DNA of 64,000 bases from JAPLUA01 sp964625855 (GCA_964625855.1 CAZVFC010000046.1:1-64000), one strand, 5' to 3'. Shown: positions 1-8,798, counted from the first letter of the stretch. Program-made: numbers and translations. The notes: generated by a model not told the origin, from the letters alone.

Positions 1-358
1 CCGACCGCACTGCCCCGGCTCAATCGTCTCGTACAACCCTTTTCGGAGAGCCTCTCGCTAGGCAAGAGGCAGCGTTTGTTCTGCAAGCCACTTCAAGCCT
101 GCAACTCTCGGCGAACGCTGCCGCTCGGGGTTGGCCCGGCGTCAGTGTCGCGCGTGACCTTACGGAGGAATGCGTGATTGTGCGCCCTTACCGCGCAACC
201 CCTAAAGACAACATCGGGTGGTCAGGCTTACGAGGCTGTCCCCGCTCGACGGTGACCGTTCTCCCCACCCGCGTGGGGATGGTCCGTACCCGCGCTACTT
301 GGCAGGTCTGAACGGTTTAGGCGTAGTGGGTCGAGCGTCTGGGAGCCGGCAGCGGGTG
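1..358. other. Gene-free stretch at the left window edge
   Basis: No convincing coding region lies between the window edge and the stop codon of pyrD. Open frames here have no recognisable protein features. The only structured element seen is the isolated CRISPR-type repeat at 258-286. A small inverted repeat (gcctct ... agaggc) occurs near 50-71. Confidence 0.6.
258..286 (+). repeat. Solitary type I-E-like CRISPR repeat
   Basis: A 29-base element begins GTTCTCCCC and ends GGGGATGGTCCG. Its arms CCCCAC and GTGGGG flank a short centre. Length, palindrome and 3' end match type I-E repeats, such as the family of Thermus thermophilus and Escherichia coli. No second copy is seen about 61 bases either side and no cas gene is present, so this is one isolated or terminal degenerate repeat and not an array. 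It could also be a chance hairpin. Confidence 0.5.
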
Positions 359-1498
359 CTACTTGGTCTCAACTCCGATTGCCTGCTGAATCGCAGTCAT
401 ACCGCGCTGTTCCATTCGTTCGAGCAGGCCGCGGACGATTGCTTTGGCGATGCCGGGGCCTTCATAGACCATGCCGGTATAGACCTGGATGAGCGAAGCC
501 CCCGCGGTGATCTTCTCCCAGGCATCGGCGGCGTCGAATATCCCGCCGACACCCATGATCGGGAGTGTGCCGCGGGTCTGTCGGTACAGATGCCGGATGA
601 CCTCGGTGCTGCGAGAGCGCAGCGGGCGTCCGCTCAATCCGCCGGCTTCCGCGTAAACTTTCTGGAGGGTGGGATCATCGGTCTGCGGGCGGGAGATCGT
701 TGTATTTGTCGCCACGAGGCCGGCCACATTGCGCGGGCCGGTCAGCTCCAGAATCTCATCTAGCGCCTCGAAGGTGAGGTCCGGTGCGACCTTCACCAGG
801 ACGGGTTTGCGCTGCTTTATGGGTGACGCAGGGCCGTTGGCCGCTAGCGCCGCGTGCTGTGGCTGCACTTCCTGGACTGCGGCAAGGATTTCGTCCAGCG
901 CCGCTTTGTCCTGCAACTGGCGCAGGTTGGGGGTGTTGGGCGAGCTAACGTTAATCACGAAGAAGTCCACGAACGGCCACAGGACGCGCAGAGAGTTGGC
1001 GTAATCCTCTGCCGCCTGATCGAGCGGTGTGATCTTGGATTTGCCAAGGTTCATGCCGATCGGGTGATTGGGCCAGCGTCCCCGGGCCCTCCACTCCCCT
1101 AGTTGCCGCGCGACAGCTTCCGCGCCAGGGTTGTTGAAGCCCATCCGGTTGACGATGGCCCCATCCGGAATGGCTCGGAAGACGCGGGGCTCAGGATTCC
1201 CCGGCTGGGGGTGCCAAGTGACGGCGCCGAGTTCGGTAAACCCGAAGCCGAGGGCGGCCCAGGTCGGCAGTGCCTCCGCATGCTTGTCCATGCCGGCGGC
1301 CAATCCCACTGGGTTTGGAAAGCTCAGGCCCAGCGCGTCAATGGGCAGCTTCGGCGCGCCAAAGAACGATTCCAAGGCATCGCAAAAGATCTCATGGCGC
1401 CCCACCCAACCGAGGGTGCGCATCATGCGATTGTGAATCTGCTCGGCGTCCTGGGTGAACAGGACGGGGCGGATTAAGTGGTGGTAGAACCAGCTCAC
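359..1498 (-). CDS. pyrD: Dihydroorotate dehydrogenase (quinone), class 2
   Basis: Oxidises dihydroorotate to orotate with FMN and passes electrons to membrane quinone, the fourth step of pyrimidine synthesis. The 379-residue length fits the class 2 (membrane-associated) enzymes, and the N-terminus MSWFYHHLIRPVLF resembles their amphipathic helix. Visible family motifs are NPVGLAAGMDK near residue 62, NRMGFNN near 117 and NVSSPNTPNLR near 183, where the serine pair holds the class 2 catalytic base. GVGGIF near 317 is the phosphate/FMN-binding loop. The start codon is GTG at 1498. It stands alone on the minus strand, with a palindromic repeat element upstream. Identification is firm. Confidence 0.96.
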   Translation of the reverse strand: MSWFYHHLIRPVLFTQDAEQIHNRMMRTLGWVGRHEIFCDALESFFGAPKLPIDALGLSFPNPVGLAAGMDKHAEALPTWAALGFGFTELGAVTWHPQPGNPEPRVFRAIPDGAIVNRMGFNNPGAEAVARQLGEWRARGRWPNHPIGMNLGKSKITPLDQAAEDYANSLRVLWPFVDFFVINVSSPNTPNLRQLQDKAALDEILAAVQEVQPQHAALAANGPASPIKQRKPVLVKVAPDLTFEALDEILELTGPRNVAGLVATNTTISRPQTDDPTLQKVYAEAGGLSGRPLRSRSTEVIRHLYRQTRGTLPIMGVGGIFDAADAWEKITAGASLIQVYTGMVYEGPGIAKAIVRGLLERMEQRGMTAIQQAIGVETK

Positions 1499-1558
1499 GG
1501 CTTTCTTTTACCGGAAAGCCAACGGCTGGGAAACAGCAAATGGCGAAGCCCGGAAACG

Positions 1559-1664
1559 GAGCGCGGCTGTCCTCAGCCGCAGCACGTGCGTAGGAGAGTG
1601 GCTCTCGGGACACCGGGCGAGGCCCGCAGAGTCGGGGCTGCTGCGGCTGAGGACAGCCGCGCTC
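1559..1664. repeat. BIME/REP-like paired palindromic element
   Basis: A perfect 26-base inverted repeat (1559-1584 and 1639-1664) encloses 54 bases. Each arm is itself a hairpin, GCGGCTG-TCCT-CAGCCGC, so two palindromic units face each other as in bacterial interspersed mosaic elements or small MITEs. It lies between the starts of pyrD and the AsmA-like gene, a divergent pair. No transposase is adjacent. Confidence 0.75.
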
Positions 1665-1768
1665 CGGTGGCGGTGTCAAGAAACGCCTATGCACCCTAGC
1701 CGGGCAATCCAAGGCTGGACTAAGTTGCCGGAAGGAGGCATCTTTAGGGGAAGGTGGTAGCCGCCAGC

Positions 1769-4700
1769 ATGACGGACGGCCCGCCCAATCACAATTCGTC
1801 GCAGGATTTTATGACTGATACAACGCTTGGTTCGCCAGCGCCCAGCAAAGGGCGAGGCTGGCTTCGGAAGTTGGCCTGGATTGCCGGGATATTGACCGTT
1901 TTGCTGGTCGTCGCTTATTTCGTGGCCACCAGTTCGGCCTTCTTCAAAGGCGTGATCCTCCCGCGCGTTGGCAAGGCTATGAATGCCGACATCACCGTGG
2001 GCGCGGCTTCCATCAGCCCGTTCAGCCAGGTGGTCCTGAAGGACTTGAAAGTCCAGACCACCGGCACCGAACCGCTTCTCACTGCCAGCGAAGTGCGGGT
2101 GCGCTACAGTCTCATGGATATCCTGCGCGGCAATATCCGCGTGGAGGAGGTCGTGCTCTCCTCGCCAACCGTGAACCTGGTCGAGAACCCGGACAAGTCG
2201 AGTAACCTCGATCCCATCTTGAAGTCGCAGCAGGGTAAACCGACTGCCGAACCGCCCAAGCCTTCCCAGCCGGCCCAGATCGAGTTGAAGACGCTGGTGG
2301 TTACCGAAGGGACGGTGCGCAAGGTGAAGCTCTACAAGAATGGAAATCGTGATTCGCTCGAGGTCTCGCATCTCAACGTCACGCTCGATGACCTGAAGAA
2401 CGGGCAGACCGGGAAGCTGGGGGTGGGTGCCGACCTGCGGGTGGAGGACAATCCGCCGGCGCCGGGTGTCGGCGGACTCATGCAGGGCAGACTCAACGGC
2501 AATTTCGGCTTCACGCTCACGACGGACTTGAAGCCGGCTTCCGTCACCGGCAAGGCGCACCTGGACGTGAGCCGAGCAGAGGGGGCATATGCTGAACTGG
2601 CGGGGGGCGGCGCTGACCTGGAATGCGAAGTCAGCCCCACGGACATCAAGCAACTGGCGCTGCACTTCCAACGGAACGGCACGCGCCTGGGCGAGCTGCG
2701 CGTCAGCGGGCCGTTCGACATGAGCAAGACCGAGGGCCGGCTGGCGGTGGCAATCGTTTCCATTGACAAGCAACTGCTGAACCTTGCCGGTGCGAAGAAC
2801 GGTATTGATTTCGGCACCACGGTTCTGAACTCCACGAATGACGTGCAGATCACCAAGGCGGGATCGTCCTTTACCGCTGTCGGTCAGTTGGCAGTCAGCA
2901 AGTTCGAGGTAAAGCGCGCCAACGAGACTACTCCCCCGCTCGACTTGCAGGCCCAATACAATGTCACAGTTGACCTGGCCCAAAGCAATTCACTGGTTCG
3001 CGAGCTGACACTGTCCGGTACGCAGCGGAGCCAGCCGGTGCTGCAAGCCGAGCTGACCAGCCCGATGCAAATCGCCTGGGGTGACACCGCAAATGCCGTC
3101 GGGGATTCGACCTTCAAGTTCAACCTGGCGGGCCTGAATTTGAGGGACTGGAGGGCGTTTCTGGGCAGCCTGGAGCCGGAAGGGACTCTCAACGCGCAGA
3201 TGAAGCTGTTGTCGCAGGAGGGCGGCAAGCAACTCACGTTCGATCTGACGTCACAGATCGAAAACCTTTCTGCCGCATTTGGCAGCAACCACATCACCCA
3301 GGCGAGCGTCAGCCTGCAGGCCAACGGCAAAGCCAAGGACCTGAAGCAGTTCGACCTGAAGGAATACGCGCTTAAGATCGCCCAGCAAAGCCAGCCGATG
3401 CTGGCTGTCTCCGGCTCCGGCACCTACGACCTGGGGACCACAAACGCAGACCTGCAGGTGAAGGCATCGGCAGTGCTGGCAACCCTGCTCCGCGTGATGC
3501 CGCAGCCGGATGCAAGCTTCGCTTCCGGCACCGTGGAGTTCCAGGGCCATGTCGTTCAGAAACAGGATACCCAGTCCTTCACGGGCAACCTTGCGCTGGC
3601 GGAGTTGAGCGGGCGTTATGGGAAGAACGAGTTCAAGAGCTTCGGCGCCACGATGGACCTCGACGCGAGCATGAATCCGCAGCAAGTCCAGCTCCGCAAG
3701 GCCGCAGGCAAGTTGACCGAGGGCGCGAATCCCGGCGGCGGCTTCGATCTCGCCGGGACGTACAACTTGGTGAGCAAGGCAGCGCAACTCACGGCCACGC
3801 TTACGGATCTGAACCAGTACGGCCTGCGTCCGTTCCTGGAGCCGATGCTGACGGACAAGCAGCTTGTCTCGGTTGCCATCAACGGCACTGCGTCCACGCA
3901 ATACGACCCCCAGGGGGCGTCCAGCCTCAAGGCGGACATGCAGGTGACGAAGCTGGTGGTGCGGGACGCGAAGAACTCGCTCCCTGCCACTCCATTGGAG
4001 GCGAAGCTGCAGGCCGACGCTTCCCTCCGCAAAGGAGTGGCCGACGTGCGGCAGTTCCAAGTCACGCTGACGCCCACTGCGCGCGCCAGGAACGAGGTGG
4101 GGCTCAGCGGCCAGATTGACATGTCGCAAACCAACGCGATTACGGGCCAGCTCAAGCTCGCTGCCGAGGCGCTGGACCTGACGAGCTATTACGACTTGTT
4201 TGCCGGGAAGAAGCCCGATCAAGGCACCCCAAGCCCGACGCAAACGAGCCCTTCATCCGCGCCTTCGGCCACCGAAAAGGAACCTGAGGCCACACGGTTC
4301 CCGTTCCGCAACTTCACGGCCGAGGCGAGCATCCGCCGCCTGTATTTACGAGAGGTCGAGATCGCGGACTTTCAGGCCAAGGCGAATGTTGATGGCGGCC
4401 GGGTGATATTGAATCCTTTCAAGTTCAGCCTGAACGGCGCGCCGGCAGACATGACGCTCGACTTGGATATGGGTATCCCGGGCTACAAATACGACCTGGC
4501 GTTGAACGCGCAACGCATGCCGCTAACACCGCTAATCAATTCATTCCAACCCGAGAGCAAAGGCCAGATGGGCGGCACGCTCACCGCGCAAGCCCGAATC
4601 GGCGGCGCCGGCGTAACGGACGCCAGCCTCCAGCGGAATCTCACCGGCCAGTTTGATGTGATCACCACCAACCTCAACCTTGCCGTCGTGAACATCGAGA

Positions 4701-5425
4701 ACCGCCTGCTGAGATCCGTGGTGAATGTGGTCTCGCTAGTGCCCGATCTCTTTCGGGACCCGGTCGGAGCGGGCGCACGGCTGTTGGGAGGATTGCTGGG
4801 CAAAGCTGGGAGCACCGGCGGACTGGCGGATGAGATGCAGCGAGCGCCGATTGACTCGATCCTCGCGCGCGGCGTCATCGGCTCAGGCCGCGTTGACTTG
4901 CAGCAAGCCGTGGTGCAGAGCACGGCCTTCCAGGCGATCGCCCAGGGCGCGATCACCCTGGGCGTGCCTCTGACCAACTCGATGCTGCAAGTGCCGGTCG
5001 CAGTGTCGCTAAAGCGCTCGCTCGCCGAGCGGATGAACCTGTTGCCCCCCAACACACCGACCAATGCGGCCTACGCCAAGTTGCCCGATTTCCTTACCAT
5101 GAAAGGCACCATCGGCAAGCCTGAGGCGGCCATCAACAAACTGGCTCTGGTGGGCACCGCGCTGACGGGGGTCGGGGGCAGTATTCAGGGCGGCGGCGGC
5201 ATTCTCCAGGAAGTGGGCGGACTGCTGACTGGCCGGCCGCGCGGCGCTACCAATACCCCGAGTGGCACTGCAACCAACGCCCCGACAAATAGCGTCTCCG
5301 GGCTCCTGCAGGGCCTGGGAGGACTTCTTCGACAGGACGCGGCAGGCGCAACCAATCAGCCCGCGACCAATCAGTCACCGGTCAATAGCCTCCTCGACGG
5401 CTTGTTAGGCCCCAGGAAGAAGTAG
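1769..5425 (+). CDS. AsmA/DUF748-like envelope protein
   Basis: A 1218-residue protein with one N-terminal membrane segment (LAWIAGILTVLLVVAYFVA) followed by a long beta-rich region typical of AsmA/DUF748 proteins. These are relatives of the bridge-like lipid-transfer (VPS13/TamB-type) family in the periplasm. The opening after the membrane helix (ADITVGAASISPFSQVVLKDL) matches the usual AsmA pattern of modest-length strands. A Pro/Ser/Thr-rich linker lies near residues 820-840, and the C-terminus is rich in Thr-Asn-Gly. Candidate starts are ATG 1769 (AAGGTGG upstream) and ATG 1811 (AGGA close upstream); the membrane segment is kept either way. A role in outer-membrane lipid homeostasis is inferred from the family only. 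Confidence 0.8.
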   Translation: MTDGPPNHNSSQDFMTDTTLGSPAPSKGRGWLRKLAWIAGILTVLLVVAYFVATSSAFFKGVILPRVGKAMNADITVGAASISPFSQVVLKDLKVQTTGTEPLLTASEVRVRYSLMDILRGNIRVEEVVLSSPTVNLVENPDKSSNLDPILKSQQGKPTAEPPKPSQPAQIELKTLVVTEGTVRKVKLYKNGNRDSLEVSHLNVTLDDLKNGQTGKLGVGADLRVEDNPPAPGVGGLMQGRLNGNFGFTLTTDLKPASVTGKAHLDVSRAEGAYAELAGGGADLECEVSPTDIKQLALHFQRNGTRLGELRVSGPFDMSKTEGRLAVAIVSIDKQLLNLAGAKNGIDFGTTVLNSTNDVQITKAGSSFTAVGQLAVSKFEVKRANETTPPLDLQAQYNVTVDLAQSNSLVRELTLSGTQRSQPVLQAELTSPMQIAWGDTANAVGDSTFKFNLAGLNLRDWRAFLGSLEPEGTLNAQMKLLSQEGGKQLTFDLTSQIENLSAAFGSNHITQASVSLQANGKAKDLKQFDLKEYALKIAQQSQPMLAVSGSGTYDLGTTNADLQVKASAVLATLLRVMPQPDASFASGTVEFQGHVVQKQDTQSFTGNLALAELSGRYGKNEFKSFGATMDLDASMNPQQVQLRKAAGKLTEGANPGGGFDLAGTYNLVSKAAQLTATLTDLNQYGLRPFLEPMLTDKQLVSVAINGTASTQYDPQGASSLKADMQVTKLVVRDAKNSLPATPLEAKLQADASLRKGVADVRQFQVTLTPTARARNEVGLSGQIDMSQTNAITGQLKLAAEALDLTSYYDLFAGKKPDQGTPSPTQTSPSSAPSATEKEPEATRFPFRNFTAEASIRRLYLREVEIADFQAKANVDGGRVILNPFKFSLNGAPADMTLDLDMGIPGYKYDLALNAQRMPLTPLINSFQPESKGQMGGTLTAQARIGGAGVTDASLQRNLTGQFDVITTNLNLAVVNIENRLLRSVVNVVSLVPDLFRDPVGAGARLLGGLLGKAGSTGGLADEMQRAPIDSILARGVIGSGRVDLQQAVVQSTAFQAIAQGAITLGVPLTNSMLQVPVAVSLKRSLAERMNLLPPNTPTNAAYAKLPDFLTMKGTIGKPEAAINKLALVGTALTGVGGSIQGGGGILQEVGGLLTGRPRGATNTPSGTATNAPTNSVSGLLQGLGGLLRQDAAGATNQPATNQSPVNSLLDGLLGPRKK

Positions 5426-5464
5426 GCGTTTGCTTTCCGCAGGTATCCTGCTAGAACGCTTCCG

Positions 5465-6841
5465 ATGCAACCTCTCATTGACTACCTGAAGCAGAACCAG
5501 TCGCGGGCCATTAAGGAACTCTGCGAGTATGTCCGCTTCCCCAGCGTCTCCGCCCAACCCCAGCACCGCCAGGACCTGCGCGCGTGTGCCCAGTGGGTCG
5601 TCAAGCACTGCCAGCAAATCGGATTGGAAGCCCGGCTTTGCCCCACCCAGGGCAACCCGATCGTTGTTGCCAGGACCCCGCGCACCAAAGCGCGAACCGG
5701 GCACCGCCGTCATTTTGTCGTTTACGGCCACTACGACGTGCAGCCACCCGAACCGCTCGACCTGTGGAAGTCGCCTCCCTTCGAGCCGCGCATCGTGGGC
5801 CGCTCTCTCTTCGGACGCGGCGCCAGCGACAACAAAGGCCAGAACCTCGCCCACCTCAAAGCCGTCGAGGCTTATCTCAAGACCGGCACCGAACTGCCTT
5901 GCGACCTGACCTTTGTCATCGAGGGCGAGGAAGAGGTCGGCAGCAGCAGTCTGGCGTCATTTCTCAAAGCGCAGCGCGCCGAGTTGCGCTGCGATGCGAT
6001 TGTCATTTCGGACACGGGCATGCCGACGCCCACGCATCCTGCCCTAACCTACGCGCTGCGTGGCATCACTGGGTTCGAGGTGACGCTCCGCGGCCCGGCG
6101 CGCGACCTGCACTCGGGAATCTTTGGCGGCACCGTGGATAACCCGGCAATGGCCTTGTGCCAGTTGCTGGGAAAGCTCAGGGATGAGAATGGGCGCGTCA
6201 CGATCCCCGCTTTCTACGATGAGGTCGAGCCTTTGTCGGCCTATGAGCGGAAGCAATTCAAGCGGCTGCCTTTCAACGCTGGCGAGTACCGGAAATTCCT
6301 GGGCGTGCCGGCCTTGTTCGGCGAGCACGGCTTCACGCCAATCGAGCAGCGCTCCGCCCGCCCCACGCTCGAAATCAACGGCCTGACCAGCGGCTACCAG
6401 GGCGAGGGCAGCAAGACCATTGTGCCCGCCTGGGCGCGCGCCAAGATCACCGTGCGCCTGGTGCCGAAACAGGACCCGGTCCGCATCGCCAAACTGGTGC
6501 GGCGCCATCTGGAAAAGCTGTGTCCCCCAACCGTGCACCTGGAGATCAAGTCTGGCCACGGTGCCGAAGCGTATCTAGTGTCCCCCACCGGCCCGCAGGC
6601 GCAGGCCGCACTACGAGCGCTAAAGCTGGCCTTCGGATGCGAGCCGGTCCTGCTGCGCGAAGGCGGCTCCATTCCCATCGTCAATGATTTCAAGAAGATC
6701 CTGCACGCCGACGCACTGCTCGTTGGCCTGGCGCTGCCCGACGACAATGCCCATTCACCGAACGAAAAGTTCGACCTGGACTGCTTTGCCAAAGGTCAGT
6801 TGATGAGCGCGCACCTGTGGCGGGAATTGAGCCGCGCGTGA
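5465..6841 (+). CDS. M20 family dipeptidase
   Basis: A 458-residue metallopeptidase of the M20 family (carnosinase/dipeptidase-like clade), cytoplasmic, with a two-zinc active site. Metal-binding motif YGHYDVQPPEPLDLW is near residue 90, followed by GRGASDNKGQN. The catalytic glutamates are in EGEEEVGSSS near residue 155, and the dimerisation-domain segment DLHSGIFGG is near 217. Length is normal for the clade. Its TGA stop lies inside a tandem heptad tract (NNCGTGA) at 6835-6862, and the next gene converges on it. The substrate cannot be told from sequence. Confidence 0.92.
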   Translation: MQPLIDYLKQNQSRAIKELCEYVRFPSVSAQPQHRQDLRACAQWVVKHCQQIGLEARLCPTQGNPIVVARTPRTKARTGHRRHFVVYGHYDVQPPEPLDLWKSPPFEPRIVGRSLFGRGASDNKGQNLAHLKAVEAYLKTGTELPCDLTFVIEGEEEVGSSSLASFLKAQRAELRCDAIVISDTGMPTPTHPALTYALRGITGFEVTLRGPARDLHSGIFGGTVDNPAMALCQLLGKLRDENGRVTIPAFYDEVEPLSAYERKQFKRLPFNAGEYRKFLGVPALFGEHGFTPIEQRSARPTLEINGLTSGYQGEGSKTIVPAWARAKITVRLVPKQDPVRIAKLVRRHLEKLCPPTVHLEIKSGHGAEAYLVSPTGPQAQAALRALKLAFGCEPVLLREGGSIPIVNDFKKILHADALLVGLALPDDNAHSPNEKFDLDCFAKGQLMSAHLWRELSRA

Positions 6842-6862
6842 ATCGTGAAACGTGATGCGTGA
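6835..6862. repeat. Tandem heptad tract, word NNCGTGA (x4)
   Basis: Four successive 7-base units (cgcgtga, atcgtga, aacgtga, tgcgtga). The first supplies the last codons and the TGA stop of the M20 peptidase gene. It lies between two convergent genes. Confidence 0.7.
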
Positions 6863-6882
6863 GGCTTAAAATCCTTCGCGTC

Positions 6883-7473
6883 TCACGCTGCGGCCCAGGA
6901 TTCGAGTTCAGCGGACAGGCGTTCCAAGGGCAGCCCGACCACGTTGGTGTAAGAGCCAACGATCTTCTCAACAATCAAATCGCCCTGCTCCTGGATCGCG
7001 TAGGCACCCGCTTTGTCGAGTGGGTTTACGCTATTCAGGTATCGTCGGATCTTCCCGGCGTCCAGAGGATGAAATGTGACGGATGTGCTCTCCGCGAAAA
7101 CCGATTGACGATGATTGCGCAAGTGCAGCAGGCAGATGCCGGTGACCACCTCATGTGTGCGGCCCTGGAGCTGTTCCAGCATCTGGCGCGCCTCTTCGTA
7201 TGTGGCCGGCTTGCCGAACAGCATGGAATCCAAATAGACAAGAGTGTCGGCGGCCAGCACCAAGGCGTCAGGCAGCTTCTTTGCTACCGCGCGCGCCTTG
7301 CGATAGGCATTGATCTGTGCAAGTTCGCGCGCTGTCATCTGCTCGTGATGGATCTCCGCGACCTCAGCGGGCACAACCTTGAACTCGAGCTCCAACTGGC
7401 GCAGCAGCTCCGCCCGCCGCGGCGAAGCGGACGCAAGAATCAGCGAGGGCAAGTCCTTCAGCGCAGCTTGCAT
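6883..7473 (-). CDS. maf: Maf-type nucleotide pyrophosphatase
   Basis: A 196-residue Maf/HAM1-fold enzyme that hydrolyses non-canonical or excess nucleoside triphosphates (dTTP/UTP in the YhdE branch) to monophosphates. The N-terminal LILASASPRRAELL is the family signature, and AADTLVYLD and DKAGAYAIQ match the two conserved acidic loops, the latter favouring the dTTP/UTP branch. It is the last gene of dapB-folK-maf. Its ATG at 7473 lies inside the 3' end of folK (about 16 bases overlap), so translation is probably coupled. Confidence 0.94.
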   Translation of the reverse strand: MQAALKDLPSLILASASPRRAELLRQLELEFKVVPAEVAEIHHEQMTARELAQINAYRKARAVAKKLPDALVLAADTLVYLDSMLFGKPATYEEARQMLEQLQGRTHEVVTGICLLHLRNHRQSVFAESTSVTFHPLDAGKIRRYLNSVNPLDKAGAYAIQEQGDLIVEKIVGSYTNVVGLPLERLSAELESWAAA

Positions 7474-8039
7474 ACCTTCAAGCGCATAGGCGGCTCTTCG
7501 GAGTGGGATGCGGTCGCCCGCATCTCCTCAAGCAACTCCAGCACAGTCCTCTTCTGGCCAGGCAGAACCAGGCCCGGCGCAATTTCGCTCAGCGGCTCCA
7601 GCACGAAGCGACGTTGGTGTGCGCGCGGGTGAGGGAGCATCAACTCCTTGCCGGCACGCGTCTCGCTTCCAAAGGCAATCAGATCCAGATCCAGCGGCCG
7701 CGGCTCGTTCAACACCTCCTTGGGCCGTCGGCCAAATTCACTCTCCAGCGCCTGCAACTTGGACAGCAAAGATTCCGGTGTCTCCGCGCCTCGGGGGACG
7801 AGCCCGACCACCGCGTTGACAAACCACCGCGATCCCGGCGGGCAATCCACGGGGGCAGTCTCCCAAAGCGAAGACCGCAGCAGCGGTCCATCCGACAATT
7901 CCCCCAAACGCTCCATCGCCCGCAGGATGTTACAGCAGGAGTCGCCCAGGTTCGCTCCCAGGGCTACGAGCGCTAGCCTCCCGATTCCAAGCGTTGTTCT
8001 TGGCTCTTCGGACTTCGGACTTCGGACTTCAGCCTTCAC
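7458..8039 (-). CDS. folK: HPPK: hydroxymethyldihydropterin pyrophosphokinase
   Basis: Transfers pyrophosphate from ATP to 6-hydroxymethyl-7,8-dihydropterin in folate synthesis. Family motifs are VALGANLGDS (residues 25-34) and EPRPLDLDLIAFG (near 115), the Mg/ATP-binding segment. The first 14 residues or so (MKAEVRSPKSEEPR) are encoded by a tandem GAAGTCC heptad tract and look like an appended N-terminus. No better start codon was found between the tract and the conserved core. The GTG start overlaps the dapB stop as GTGA, which supports translational coupling and use of this start. Confidence 0.93.
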   Translation of the reverse strand: MKAEVRSPKSEEPRTTLGIGRLALVALGANLGDSCCNILRAMERLGELSDGPLLRSSLWETAPVDCPPGSRWFVNAVVGLVPRGAETPESLLSKLQALESEFGRRPKEVLNEPRPLDLDLIAFGSETRAGKELMLPHPRAHQRRFVLEPLSEIAPGLVLPGQKRTVLELLEEMRATASHSEEPPMRLKVCKLR

Positions 8040-8040
8040 T
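8006..8040. repeat. Tandem heptad tract, word CTTCGGA, inside folK 5' end
   Basis: Three exact CTTCGGA units (8006-8026) followed by two diverged ones (cttcagc, cttcact). On the coding strand the word reads TCCGAAG and encodes the first residues of FolK. A related tract is at 36868-36896 and a shorter one (aagtcca type) at 12601-12621. Confidence 0.8.
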
Positions 8041-8770
8041 TCAGCCCCAACACGTCCTGCATGTCATACAGCCCCGGACTCTGCTTCACGACCCACTGCG
8101 CCGCGCGCAAGGCGCCATTCGCAAACGTCTCTCGCGTCGAGGCTCTATGCGCGAGTTCGAGGCGTTCGCCTGCGCCGGCAAATATCACCGTATGGTCGCC
8201 AACCACATCTCCGCCACGAACGGAATGCATCCCAATCTCCTCCGCCGTGCGCTCGCCCACAATTCCCGCGCGGCCATGCCGCACCACTTTGCCGAGCTGC
8301 TGCTTGCGAACCGCAGCCAGGATTTCGGCCAGACTCTTGGCGGTCCCGCTCGGCGCATCACGCTTCAGGCGATGGTGCATCTCGACGATCTCCAGGTCAA
8401 AGCCCGGCCCCAGGATCTCCGCCGCTTTGCGCGTCAGCCAGAACAACGCGTTCACGCCCGTGGAGAAGTTCGCGGAAAGCACGATCGGTATCTGCGATTG
8501 GTAGTCCGCGATTTGCGCCTTCCCCTCGTCCGAGTGGCCGGTAGTGCCGACCACCATTGCCTTCTTGTGCGCCGCGCAGAGGCTCGCAATGGCCGGCGTG
8601 GCGCTGTGCGAGCTGAAGTCAATGACCACCTCTCCCCGGTCAATGACAGATTGCAGGGCATCGCCCTGGTCAATCTGGCCGACGACCTGCAGGTCCGGAT
8701 GATGGGCGGCGCAGGCGATGAGCGCCCGCCCCATGCGGCCCTTGGAACCAATGATGATGATGTTGGTCAT
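8036..8770 (-). CDS. dapB: 4-hydroxy-tetrahydrodipicolinate reductase
   Basis: NAD(P)H-dependent reductase of the diaminopimelate/lysine pathway, 244 residues. The N-terminal nucleotide-binding loop is GSKGRMG (8-14). EMHHRLKRDAPSGTA begins at residue 130 and holds the catalytic histidine pair (132/133), the lysine at 136 and the substrate-binding SGT. VGTTGHS near 74 and SANFSTGVN near 99 are also conserved. It heads dapB-folK-maf; its TGA overlaps the folK GTG. A heptad tract (GCGYGNT) sits directly upstream of the ATG. Other lysine genes (dapF, dapA) are 2 kb away across a transporter gene. Confidence 0.96.
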   Translation of the reverse strand: MTNIIIIGSKGRMGRALIACAAHHPDLQVVGQIDQGDALQSVIDRGEVVIDFSSHSATPAIASLCAAHKKAMVVGTTGHSDEGKAQIADYQSQIPIVLSANFSTGVNALFWLTRKAAEILGPGFDLEIVEMHHRLKRDAPSGTAKSLAEILAAVRKQQLGKVVRHGRAGIVGERTAEEIGMHSVRGGDVVGDHTVIFAGAGERLELAHRASTRETFANGALRAAQWVVKQSPGLYDMQDVLGLK

Positions 8771-8798
8771 ACGTAATGCGTGTTGCGCGATGCGCGCT
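8771..8798. repeat. Tandem heptad tract, word GCGYGNT, before dapB
   Basis: Four 7-base units (acgtaat, gcgtgtt, gcgcgat, gcgcgct) begin at the base next to the dapB start codon, in the place where a ribosome-binding site would be expected. No Shine-Dalgarno sequence is visible there. Confidence 0.6.

Noticed and set aside
1..358. A CRISPR array
   Set aside because: Only one repeat copy is present and no regularly spaced second copy was found, so only a solitary repeat is reported.
218..763. Open frame (181 codons) across the pyrD 3' end on the plus strand
   Set aside because: It is a shadow of pyrD on the other strand and has no protein-like features.
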